Origin: Cyclobacteriaceae bacterium
Lineage (GTDB): Bacteria > Bacteroidota > Bacteroidia > Cytophagales > Cyclobacteriaceae
Direction of reading: 5' to 3'
DNA: 5,864 nucleotides
NCBI GenBank assembly: GCA_030637245.1
Contig: DAOVVI010000124.1
Span: 1 to 5,864, forward strand
Shown: piece after piece, positions 1 to 5,531 of the stretch
How positions within the stretch are numbered: the first letter of the stretch is position 1
Layout of the letters: the number at the start of each line of letters is the position of its first letter
Translations under genes and position numbers: made by a program
Notes under the pieces: model-generated
Database searches by the model: none
The model's input: only the letters and a program-made list of their open reading frames with translations
What the model was told of the DNA's origin: nothing

Positions 1-86
1 CGGCTTATCCATTCATTCAGTTCAGTTATGGATTCCTCCTCATTATAGGCAGGAACGATAACTGAAATATCCAGTGGTTTCGGCAT
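1..86 (-). CDS. Family 2 glycosyltransferase, N-terminal fragment (runs off the left edge)
   Basis: Only the first 28 codons are present, beginning MPKPLDISVIVPAYNEEE and continuing past the window edge. Seen: residues 7-18 form the beta strand plus Y-N-E-E motif that opens the nucleotide-sugar-binding Rossmann-like GT-A domain of family 2 glycosyltransferases, especially those like dolichol- or undecaprenyl-phosphate mannosyl/glucosyl transferases. The DxD motif and any membrane segments would lie outside the window, so donor and acceptor cannot be stated. The ATG lies 3 bases after the stop of the DUF4199 gene, so the gene is very probably the next cistron of the same operon, translated by coupling. 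No Shine-Dalgarno sequence is visible, as is usual in Bacteroidota. The family call is firm despite the short length; the exact subfamily is inference. Confidence 0.85.
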   Translation of the reverse strand, partial: MPKPLDISVIVPAYNEEESITELNEWIS

Positions 87-89
87 TAA

Positions 90-614
90 TTAAACTTCTA
101 AAGTTGGGTTTGACTTTTTTGTAAATAATGAAACGATTAATGAAATAATAAATCCAGCGAAGGCCATAAAAACAAACGCCATAACAGGCATCCATTCCAC
201 AGTCATAATCTTACCTGTAATTGCCATCGCCTGGTCTATTGCAGCGTCATCTAATCCTCGCTTTTCAAGTTCTTCTACCTGGGCATCCAAGATTTTTGTA
301 ATCATTGAATCATCAATAAACTTTAGATATATGTAAGTGAAAATTGATGAAAGTACACTGCCTATCAATGTAATTAGCATGCCTACACCAAGCCCCTGTC
401 CAATAGTCATAAATCCATCGCCTCCTTCTTTAAATGCCTTATGTGCTAGAACAACAAAAACTATTAGTACAATATAATTTACATAGCCTAAATACCCCAT
501 CAATTTCATATCCAGATTTAGGAATTGCAGGATCATGCCATAAACAATAAATATCAGACCGATTATTATTCCATTCTTTAATCCGATTTGCGAAACAGTT
601 ACTTTGTCTTCCAT
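90..614 (-). CDS. DUF4199 family membrane protein (copy 2 in transcription order)
   Basis: A 174-residue integral membrane protein. Hydrophobic segments lie at about residues 15-32, 40-57, 72-99 and 141-164, giving four predicted membrane helices. A charged helical stretch (about 104-130, rich in E, K and D) sits between helices 3 and 4. The block AHKAFKEGGDGFMTIGQG (57-74), just after helix 2, is the part I recognise as typical of DUF4199, a Bacteroidota-specific family of unknown function. No catalytic motif is apparent, and the C-terminal tail is short and basic (TKKSNP). Its neighbour upstream is a second, diverged DUF4199 gene of exactly the same length, 21 bases away; downstream, a glycosyltransferase gene begins after 3 bases. 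Linkage to a glycosyltransferase suggests an envelope-related role, but that is inference. The ATG start at 614 gives a normal family N-terminus. Confidence 0.8.
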   Translation of the reverse strand: MEDKVTVSQIGLKNGIIIGLIFIVYGMILQFLNLDMKLMGYLGYVNYIVLIVFVVLAHKAFKEGGDGFMTIGQGLGVGMLITLIGSVLSSIFTYIYLKFIDDSMITKILDAQVEELEKRGLDDAAIDQAMAITGKIMTVEWMPVMAFVFMAFAGFIISLIVSLFTKKSNPTLEV

Positions 615-635
615 GATAAAAAATAGTTAGTTAGT

Positions 636-1160
636 TTATTTGCGTAAAATTACTGCGATTATTATAGTTAAAAATAGTCCAATAATTGATTTTTTCAAAA
701 AGTCATCCAATGCCAGATCAAACCCTGTTGTCTCTTTTACACCTGCCACTGCCTTCAAATATGTCTCTTCATCCATGGTATCTACAAGCGTCTGTTTGTT
801 TTCATTCAGTAGCTCAATCCGACTTTCTATATACTTAGTCGTCATTTCAGGGTCAATTATTACAGTCATAACCAAAATAAATATTGCCGATATCGTGGCA
901 ATTGTCAGGTAGTTGATCACACCTCCGGTCATACCCTGCCAAAAATGCAATTGGCGGCTATTATACCGATCCCTGAATTCTTTTAGCGCAAAAAATATGA
1001 ATATACTTAAAATCAACGGATCCACCATTTTAATGTTAACAAGCGGATTCCGGTCAAGGAAATAAAATATGAGAAACAACAGGATCACGATAAAGCCCCC
1101 AATCATTCCATACGTCAATGGAACAGCGACTAACTTATTCTTCAATGAATAGTAACTCAT
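636..1160 (-). CDS. DUF4199 family membrane protein (copy 1 in transcription order)
   Basis: A 174-residue protein with hydrophobic segments at about 13-35, 45-59, 78-102 and 157-171, the same four-helix layout as the next gene. The block ALKEFRDRYNSRQLHFWQG (58-76) occupies the place of AHKAFKEGGDGFMTIGQG in its neighbour. Both are followed by a long helix and then a D-(D/P)-x-M motif (IIDPEMTTKY here, FIDDSMITKI there). I therefore call it a diverged DUF4199 paralogue; sequence identity is low, so this rests on layout and two motifs. A charged region (109-155) lies between helices 3 and 4, and the protein ends almost directly after helix 4 (VILRK). Its ATG overlaps the stop of the dihydroorotase-like gene as ATGA, an arrangement that usually means translational coupling. 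Function is unknown. Confidence 0.72.
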   Translation of the reverse strand: MSYYSLKNKLVAVPLTYGMIGGFIVILLFLIFYFLDRNPLVNIKMVDPLILSIFIFFALKEFRDRYNSRQLHFWQGMTGGVINYLTIATISAIFILVMTVIIDPEMTTKYIESRIELLNENKQTLVDTMDEETYLKAVAGVKETTGFDLALDDFLKKSIIGLFLTIIIAVILRK

Positions 1161-2428
1161 GTGAACGTATTGAAGAATGATCTCCCGTTATTCAGAACTC
1201 CAAGGACTGCCCCTTTCAGGGTTTGACCAAGCCATGGAGAATTGACAGATTTTGAATAGTTCGTATCAGAATTATACGTCCATTCCAGATCCGGATCAAA
1301 AATGGTTAAATCAGCTTTTTTGCCTTCTATAATTGTCGGGACTGGAAGATTTAAGATTACTCTTGGATTTACAGTAAACTTCTCCAACAAATCGGAAATA
1401 TCATTTCCATTTAATTTCTTCACTATAATTGGAAAAAACGTCTGTAATCCCAACATGCCAAAATCTGCATGGTCAAACTCCAACTTTTTCGACTCTTCAT
1501 CCTGCGGGGTATGCGATGACACAATGACGTCAATGTCACTACCGGTTATGCCTTTTTCCAATGCCTTTACATCTCTTTTCCCTCTCAAAGGTGGATTGAC
1601 TTTGTAATTGGTATCGTAATCCGAAAGAAGGGTATCGTCAAATATCAGGTTATGTGCAGCAACATCGCATGTCACATTCAGCCCATTTTTATTTGCCTTT
1701 GCAATTTGCTGTATGGCATAAGCAGTAGAAATATTGGAAAAGTGAATTCGTCCTCCAGCATATTTCAGCAGTTCAATATCCCTTTTGACCATAATCTCCT
1801 CAGCCAGCCCGGGCATACCTTTTAATCCCAGAAATGTAGAAGTTATTCCTTCGTTCATCGTGCCAAATGCTGTAAGATATTTGTCTTCCGGTTTATTAAT
1901 TAACAAGCCATTGATCTTTTGAAGATATTGTAATGTCTTTAGTAAAATATCTGTATTCCAAATCGGGTTTTCCCCATCTGTAAAGGCTACGGCCCCGGCA
2001 GCATGCATATCCAGAATCTCCGTAAAGTCCTCACCCTTACATCCTTTAGTCACAGCTCCCAATGGATAGATTTGAGTAACGCTTTCACTATTCTTTGACT
2101 TCAGGTAGGATACTTCATTTTTGGATTCGATGCATGGTAAGGTATTTGGAAGTAGCGAAACTCCGGTAAATCCACCTGCTGCAGCAGCCTTCAGACCTGT
2201 AACCAGGTCCTCCTTGTGCTCAAGACCGGGATCATTGAAATTTGCCCTCATATCAAACCAACCAATGGAAACCATCAGGTTTTTGGTCTCGATTACTTTT
2301 GCAGCCTTAGGTGTATCTTTTCCTATGGATTTGATGACACCGGCATCGGAAATTAAAATATTTAACTTTTGATTGTGATAGGATGATCCGGGATTCAGGA
2401 TCCTGGCAGATTTTAAGAGAATGCTCAT
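1157..2428 (-). CDS. Dihydroorotase-like protein with degenerate active site (probable non-catalytic pseudo-dihydroorotase)
   Basis: A 423-residue amidohydrolase-superfamily protein of normal class I dihydroorotase length. Recognisable blocks in order are GWFDMRANFNDPGLEHKED (56-74, family norm GFIDMHVHLREPGxEHKED), LLPNTLP (92-98), GAVAFTDGENP (145-155), IHFSNIST (228-235, norm HxxHVST), DVAAHNL (255-261, norm EVTPHHL), KVNPPLR (276-282), DVIVSSHTPQ (300-309, norm DxIATDHAPH) and a C-terminal beta-sandwich segment GKKADLTIFDPD (369-380). Compared with the norm, the HxH metal ligands are R61 and N63, the substrate arginine is N65, the metal histidine before ST is N232 and the catalytic aspartate is S305. 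H259, N95 and D151 remain. The fold is kept but a binuclear zinc site cannot be built in the usual way, so dihydroorotase activity is unlikely. Automatic pipelines would probably call it PyrC. It may instead act as a scaffold, as inactive dihydroorotase homologues do with aspartate transcarbamoylase in some bacteria. It starts one base after the BatA-like stop and its own stop overlaps the next ATG. Confidence 0.88.
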   Translation of the reverse strand: MSILLKSARILNPGSSYHNQKLNILISDAGVIKSIGKDTPKAAKVIETKNLMVSIGWFDMRANFNDPGLEHKEDLVTGLKAAAAGGFTGVSLLPNTLPCIESKNEVSYLKSKNSESVTQIYPLGAVTKGCKGEDFTEILDMHAAGAVAFTDGENPIWNTDILLKTLQYLQKINGLLINKPEDKYLTAFGTMNEGITSTFLGLKGMPGLAEEIMVKRDIELLKYAGGRIHFSNISTAYAIQQIAKANKNGLNVTCDVAAHNLIFDDTLLSDYDTNYKVNPPLRGKRDVKALEKGITGSDIDVIVSSHTPQDEESKKLEFDHADFGMLGLQTFFPIIVKKLNGNDISDLLEKFTVNPRVILNLPVPTIIEGKKADLTIFDPDLEWTYNSDTNYSKSVNSPWLGQTLKGAVLGVLNNGRSFFNTFT

Positions 2429-2429
2429 G

Positions 2430-4436
2430 TTACAAAAATCTAATTAACAGAACTTCAGCCAATAAAAATAATAATGACAATATTATGGCATATTTCCATA
2501 AAGGTACTCCAAATTTATTTTTTTTAACTTCTTTTGAAAAATTGTCTGCATCATTTGCATCAAATATTTTCACATTATTATAATTTGCAAAATTTGTCTT
2601 GATTTCATCAAATGTCATTTGAGCCAAATACGATTCTGCTCTATCGAGATTAAAAGCTAAAACATCCTTGGTTTTTTCTTCGAGTTTTAGTTCATAAAAT
2701 CCAGGATTTAAAGTGTTCTTTGGCATTTCCAATACCAATTCATTGGCGCTTATCCGTTGATTTGGAATAAGTTCTATTTCTAAGTCTGTAAGTTTGAAAA
2801 TATCCTGTTTATTCAGGCTATCCAATCTCAGGTTGATGGTTGGCTCATTGATGTTATAGTATAGTTTTTCAAAAGATCGCTTGCTGATCGCCGCGATTCT
2901 ATACATCACAGGAACATAAAGTGCATGCCGATGAAAATTGGTAAACTGATCTTCAAGAGGAGCGGCCAGGATAAAAATGGTACCCTGTTTTCTGAATCCC
3001 GATAAAAAATTGAGGTTATTCTTCAATTTTAACAAATCCATCTGCTGGCCTTGCCAATTTAATATAGGCAATGCATTGGGCATATCTATTCGCTCATTAG
3101 CGCTCTCAAATATGTTTTCATAAAATGGATCTGAAAGATCCGGCATGGAAATCTCAACCCTGGACGTATCATTTACTACGGGGTTTATGGAAGCCAAAAG
3201 GTTTCTGTATGAATTCATATCCGGCTTTTCACCTGGGATAATGAATAGTGAACCTCCCTGGGCAATATAATTGTTGAGTTCCAGGGAAAGTGAATTGTCA
3301 ATACTTGTCAACCCATTGACGATTACCAAATCAAATTGACGGATAAGACTGTAATCTGTATTTGACGCGATTTGAAATGAGTAATTAAAAAGGCTTCTAT
3401 TTCCATAAACTTGTTCTATTGGAGAAATGGATTCTTCACTCTTTATTTCAAGGATATCGATTTTATTTTCCAGCTTCAGAACAAAATAAAAGTCATTGTC
3501 AAAGGTGACGGGATAGTCCTCAAAATTGAGTCGGCACCTATTTACCTTTTCAAGGTTATAACTTATTTCAAAAGTAAGCTCCTCAGATCCTCCGGCAGGA
3601 ATATTCACAATTGAACTGGCCGATTGAATTTCATTGATAAAAAGTTTTACCTGCAATTCTGATGCATCTTCAAAACCGGTATTTTTCAAAACCACGTTTA
3701 ATTGATTCTTCTCATTGGCTATGAGAAATGGATTTGACAAATACATGCTATCTATGAATATATTTTTGGTGGCGTCAAAAAATATCGGTGAAACAAACAC
3801 CTGATCTATAGAATCCATTTTCAATTGTTCAATATTTCCAATGGTCGATTTTTGAAAATCTGAAATAATAAAAACATCTTTACTTTTTTCAGTTTGCCGA
3901 AGTGTGTGACTTTTTAATCGTGTGTATGCTTCCGGCAATGTTCTCGAAATATTGCTCAGCCTCAGCTCTGTGAGCAATTCTTCAATTTCATCTTTGCTTT
4001 TCAGTGTATTGGAGAATGGAGCAAACTCGTTGGTAAGGAGCTTATAGGATGTATTTGCAGGATATAAGTCCAGAATTTTGCTTACATAATCCATTCCAAG
4101 GTGCAGGCTTGTCATAGTGCCATCGACCCGGTTAGACATACTTGATGAATTATCCAAGTAAATATAAACGCTCTCAACCTGAGGATTTTTGTCCGCGCTT
4201 GGGATATAAGGTTGTGCAAATGCAAATACCAGGAATGTCAAAAACAAAAGCCTGGAAAAAAGAATCAGGTAATGCTTTAGTTTTAGTTTCTGACTGGTGG
4301 ATTTCTTAATGTTTGTCAAAAACCGGGTACTGGAGAAATAGATCCTTTTTGACTTTCTAAAATTAAAAAGATGGATAATGATCGGAATGGCAAGTGTAAA
4401 TAAACCAAATAAAAATTCGGGATAGAGAAATTTCAT
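2430..4436 (-). CDS. BatA-like membrane protein: aerotolerance N-terminal domain, VWA-like domain, C-terminal anchor
   Basis: A 668-residue protein. Residues 1-78 match the BatA/aerotolerance N-terminal module: FLYPEFLFGLFTLAIPIIIHLFNFRKSKRIYFSSTRFL, a first helix at about 8-24, a basic cytoplasmic stretch, and a second helix at about 56-76. Next comes a von Willebrand A-like domain (about 88-220) with the MIDAS-type motif D95-N-S97-S-S99 in YIYLDNSSSM and a later aspartate in FIISDFQKS (D193). Residues about 235-320 look like a beta-sandwich. Residues about 365-400 (FDLVIVNGLTSID and GGSLFIIPG) resemble the glutamine-amidotransferase-like fold often found in these proteins. A last helix (648-666) leaves only two residues after it. 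Known of the family: Bat proteins were named for aerotolerance in Bacteroides, and VWA domains bind protein partners through a metal ion. The partner here is unknown, and no batB, batD or MoxR ATPase gene is in the window. It heads the operon. Confidence 0.87.
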   Translation of the reverse strand: MKFLYPEFLFGLFTLAIPIIIHLFNFRKSKRIYFSSTRFLTNIKKSTSQKLKLKHYLILFSRLLFLTFLVFAFAQPYIPSADKNPQVESVYIYLDNSSSMSNRVDGTMTSLHLGMDYVSKILDLYPANTSYKLLTNEFAPFSNTLKSKDEIEELLTELRLSNISRTLPEAYTRLKSHTLRQTEKSKDVFIISDFQKSTIGNIEQLKMDSIDQVFVSPIFFDATKNIFIDSMYLSNPFLIANEKNQLNVVLKNTGFEDASELQVKLFINEIQSASSIVNIPAGGSEELTFEISYNLEKVNRCRLNFEDYPVTFDNDFYFVLKLENKIDILEIKSEESISPIEQVYGNRSLFNYSFQIASNTDYSLIRQFDLVIVNGLTSIDNSLSLELNNYIAQGGSLFIIPGEKPDMNSYRNLLASINPVVNDTSRVEISMPDLSDPFYENIFESANERIDMPNALPILNWQGQQMDLLKLKNNLNFLSGFRKQGTIFILAAPLEDQFTNFHRHALYVPVMYRIAAISKRSFEKLYYNINEPTINLRLDSLNKQDIFKLTDLEIELIPNQRISANELVLEMPKNTLNPGFYELKLEEKTKDVLAFNLDRAESYLAQMTFDEIKTNFANYNNVKIFDANDADNFSKEVKKNKFGVPLWKYAIILSLLFLLAEVLLIRFL

Positions 4437-4461
4437 TGGGCGTAAAAGTAGTATAGAATCA

Positions 4462-4494
4462 TTAAAGTATTAAGACATGTGTTCCTAAATCAAA
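4462..4494 (-). promoter_or_regulatory. Candidate Bacteroidota-type promoter for the BatA-like operon
   Basis: Read on the minus strand, TTTG (4494-4491) is followed after 21 bases by TACTTTAA (4469-4462). The Bacteroidota housekeeping pattern is a TTTG-like -33 element, about 19-21 bases, then TAnnTTTG. The upstream element and spacing fit, and the -7 element matches the TA and the first two T residues but not the last two. Transcription would begin about 20 bases before the BatA-like ATG. It lies in the short gap after the antitoxin stop, where an operon promoter is expected. This is pattern matching in AT-rich DNA and could be chance. Confidence 0.3.
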
Positions 4495-4510
4495 CAAAAA
4501 AGCATTGTTT

Positions 4511-4678
4511 TTATCTAACGCTGCCCGCTGCCAACCTTTTATTTTTCAGTTCGATAAGCTGTTGCCTGATATATGTCTTCTCCTCCTCAAAGGACATATT
4601 CATTATTTCTCTGCTCAACTGATCACGAATTTCTCTCATTCGTTCAACCATTTTAACTGAATTATCCTTTTTCTTCAT
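4511..4678 (-). CDS. Small putative antitoxin of the PIN toxin module (55 aa)
   Basis: A 55-codon gene starting MKKKDNSVKMVERMREIRDQ and ending NKRLAAGSVR, easily missed because of its size. The block VKMVERMREIRDQLSREIMNMSFEEEKTYIRQQL (8-41) is highly charged and predicted helical. The pattern VxMxxxIRDxLxxEIxxMxxEEExxYI is one I associate with short antitoxin-like proteins encoded beside PIN-domain toxins in Bacteroidota and Cyanobacteria; that association is from memory. The ATG (4678-4676) lies inside the last codons of the toxin gene in another frame, so the two overlap by 17 bases and are almost certainly co-translated. There is no recognisable DNA-binding domain such as ribbon-helix-helix or AbrB, so autoregulation of the usual kind is not evident. 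It might be just a toxin-binding helix. A non-antitoxin role cannot be excluded. Confidence 0.75.
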   Translation of the reverse strand: MKKKDNSVKMVERMREIRDQLSREIMNMSFEEEKTYIRQQLIELKNKRLAAGSVR

Positions 4679-5129
4679 TGCTAAATATTTCGTTTGGTGT
4701 ACGTATTTCTATCATTTGATATCCTTCTCTAAAATTAATCGAATTATACCCTCTAATTCGCTCAAGGTTGACAATATGCTTAAAGTTCCAACTTGCCAAA
4801 ACATCTGCTTTGTTGATTGTTGCTATTGCAATATGCTGGCAGTCAGCTGTGCTTATTTTTCCAACAACCTTTTCAGCTATGTAAGTTTCAGCCAATTGTT
4901 TTGCTTCATCAGATAGTTCAACTTTTTCTATAAATTCTTTTGGTAAAGATTCAAAAAAATCGATTACTTTTTCTGGCGCTTTATAAATTTCAAGTTCAAG
5001 GATAGTTGAAACTAAGATTGTTATCCTTTTTGATTTAATTGAATTAAAAAAGGGTTTAGTCTGTTTTTCAAATTCAACATCAAAATATCCACCAAAAACA
5101 GAGGTATCAATATAAACACTCTTAATCAT
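4662..5129 (-). CDS. PIN-domain ribonuclease toxin, VapC-like
   Basis: A 155-residue protein with the PIN-domain layout: VYIDTSVFGGYFD at the N-terminus with D8, STILELEIYKAP with acidic residues E45/E47, STADCQHIAIATINKADVLASWNFKHI with D96 and D109 followed by N115, and a C-terminal strand YQMIEIRTPNEIF. These acidic residues form the magnesium site with which PIN toxins cut RNA, commonly tRNA or rRNA in VapC proteins; the target here is unknown. The length is slightly above the usual 130-145 residues, and nothing appears truncated, so the protein looks functional. The last 17 bases overlap the small antitoxin gene, giving a toxin-first order rather than the usual antitoxin-first order. A relic of another antitoxin-like gene lies upstream. 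The ATG at 5129 gives a start close to the first beta strand, typical for PIN proteins. Confidence 0.87.
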   Translation of the reverse strand: MIKSVYIDTSVFGGYFDVEFEKQTKPFFNSIKSKRITILVSTILELEIYKAPEKVIDFFESLPKEFIEKVELSDEAKQLAETYIAEKVVGKISTADCQHIAIATINKADVLASWNFKHIVNLERIRGYNSINFREGYQMIEIRTPNEIFSNEEKG

Positions 5130-5132
5130 CTT

Positions 5133-5265
5133 TTAAAGTTCGTCAAATGCTGAGATAATTACAAATTCATGGGTAGATGGGTAGGCTAAAGATGCGGAGA
5201 ATAATATTTTTAGTGGGCTTTTCAGAAACCAAGAACCTTTCGAGTGCTTCTTTTGTTGCGATCAT
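5133..5265 (-). pseudogene. Out-of-frame gene fragments between the antitoxin relic and the PIN toxin
   Basis: Two protein-like stretches lie here in different frames. The first (5265-5167) reads MIATKEALERFLVSEKPTKN and stops after 32 codons; its ATG overlaps the TGA of the upstream relic as ATGA, which looks like an ancestral two-gene junction. The second, in the frame of the upstream relic, reads SASLAYPSTHEFVIISAFDEL and stops at 5135-5133, three bases before the toxin ATG. I recognise neither. The simplest reading is a small gene broken by insertions and deletions, but the fragments are short enough that part of this may be chance. An 8-base tandem duplication at 5169-5184 sits where the frame changes. 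No alternative single reading frame spans the region. Confidence 0.4.
5169..5184. repeat. 8-base perfect tandem duplication
   Basis: ATGGGTAG occurs twice with no gap. Eight bases is not a multiple of three, so if this arose as a recent duplication it would shift any reading frame passing through. It falls inside the broken region upstream of the PIN toxin. Removing one copy does not restore a single long frame, so it is at most one of several lesions. Confidence 0.7.
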
Positions 5266-5453
5266 TTAGCTAATCGCTCAAGAAGCTCTTTGTCCTCTGT
5301 TAAAATGGGTCGTAGATAATGAGACATAGTGACCGTCTGTTCAGGTTTGTTCTTAATCGAATTTAGTTAGTCCAATACTTCGTTAAGTACAGAGTCTGGA
5401 GTATTTTCCAAAATCTCATTTATCGCTGTTTTTAATTCTTGCCTGCTCTTAAT
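5262..5453 (-). pseudogene. Decayed small antitoxin-like gene (63 codons, in-frame stop, no ATG)
   Basis: One frame reads IKSRQELKTAINEILENTPD, then SVLNEVLD, a TAA at codon 29 (5369-5367), then LNSIKNKPEQTVTMSHYLRP and ILTEDKELLERLAK, ending in TGA. The two halves join in the same frame with continuous protein-like character. The pattern of an N-terminal helix ending in (L)xEVLDxLNxI, a hydrophilic linker, then ILxEDKxLLxxLAK resembles small antitoxin-like proteins of Bacteroidota (DUF2281-like in its first half); I make that comparison from memory. In homologues the interrupted position is commonly tyrosine, and TAT or TAC to TAA is a single-base change. The codon where ATG would stand (5453-5451) is ATT, and the only in-frame ATG upstream is cut off by a TAG. 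Two independent lesions argue for a dead gene, although a start from ATT or from the internal ATG codon in the second half is possible. Confidence 0.6.
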
Positions 5454-5531
5454 ACAAATCTATAAAATTATTGAAACAAACGTTTTCATTGCATTCAAGG
5501 TAATATTGGACAAAAAACCACAAAGAATCAA
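5454..5531. other. Gap after purB; no intact gene, possible further relic
   Basis: Together with 5133-5453 this makes up about 400 bases lacking an intact gene. On the minus strand one frame reads VIDSLWFFVQYYLECNENVC then FNNFIDLY and a stop; another gives the 9-codon MKTFVSIIL followed by TAG. The first looks protein-like but has no start and no recognised family. A perfect TAnnTTTG match (TAGATTTG, 5463-5456) is present, but the nearest upstream TTTG is only 14 bases away and it lies too close to the relic to be its promoter. No clear hairpin terminator follows purB. Confidence 0.3.

Noticed and set aside
640..912. Plus-strand open frame of 90 codons
   Set aside because: It lies fully antisense to the first DUF4199 gene, which has clear membrane-helix and motif structure; the plus-strand product is a low-complexity reflection of it.
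1302..2372. Plus-strand open frames at 1302-1607 and 2121-2372
   Set aside because: Both are antisense to the full-length dihydroorotase-like gene, show no recognisable family, and have no plausible plus-strand neighbours.
2383..3614. Plus-strand open frames at 2383-2583 and 3411-3614
   Set aside because: Both are shadows of the BatA-like gene; 2383-2583 also straddles its junction with the dihydroorotase-like gene, with no sign of independent coding.
4492..4510. Inverted repeat AAACAA / TTGTTT with a 7-base loop after the antitoxin stop, considered as a terminator
   Set aside because: The stem is only six AT-rich pairs and, in the direction of the genes, no T run follows it; it also overlaps the candidate promoter element.
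4716..4916. Plus-strand open frame of 66 codons inside the PIN toxin gene
   Set aside because: The composition mirrors the toxin coding strand and there is no known motif; an antisense antitoxin is not supported.
5456..5463. Perfect TAnnTTTG match considered as a promoter
   Set aside because: The nearest upstream TTTG is 14 bases away instead of about 19-21, and the site ends only two bases before the first codon of the relic; such a match is expected by chance in AT-rich DNA.
5130..5531. Search for CRISPR repeats, tRNA, riboswitch or insertion-sequence ends in the gene-poor stretch
   Set aside because: No repeated units beyond the 8-base doublet, no cloverleaf-like arms, and no terminal inverted repeats were seen by eye.
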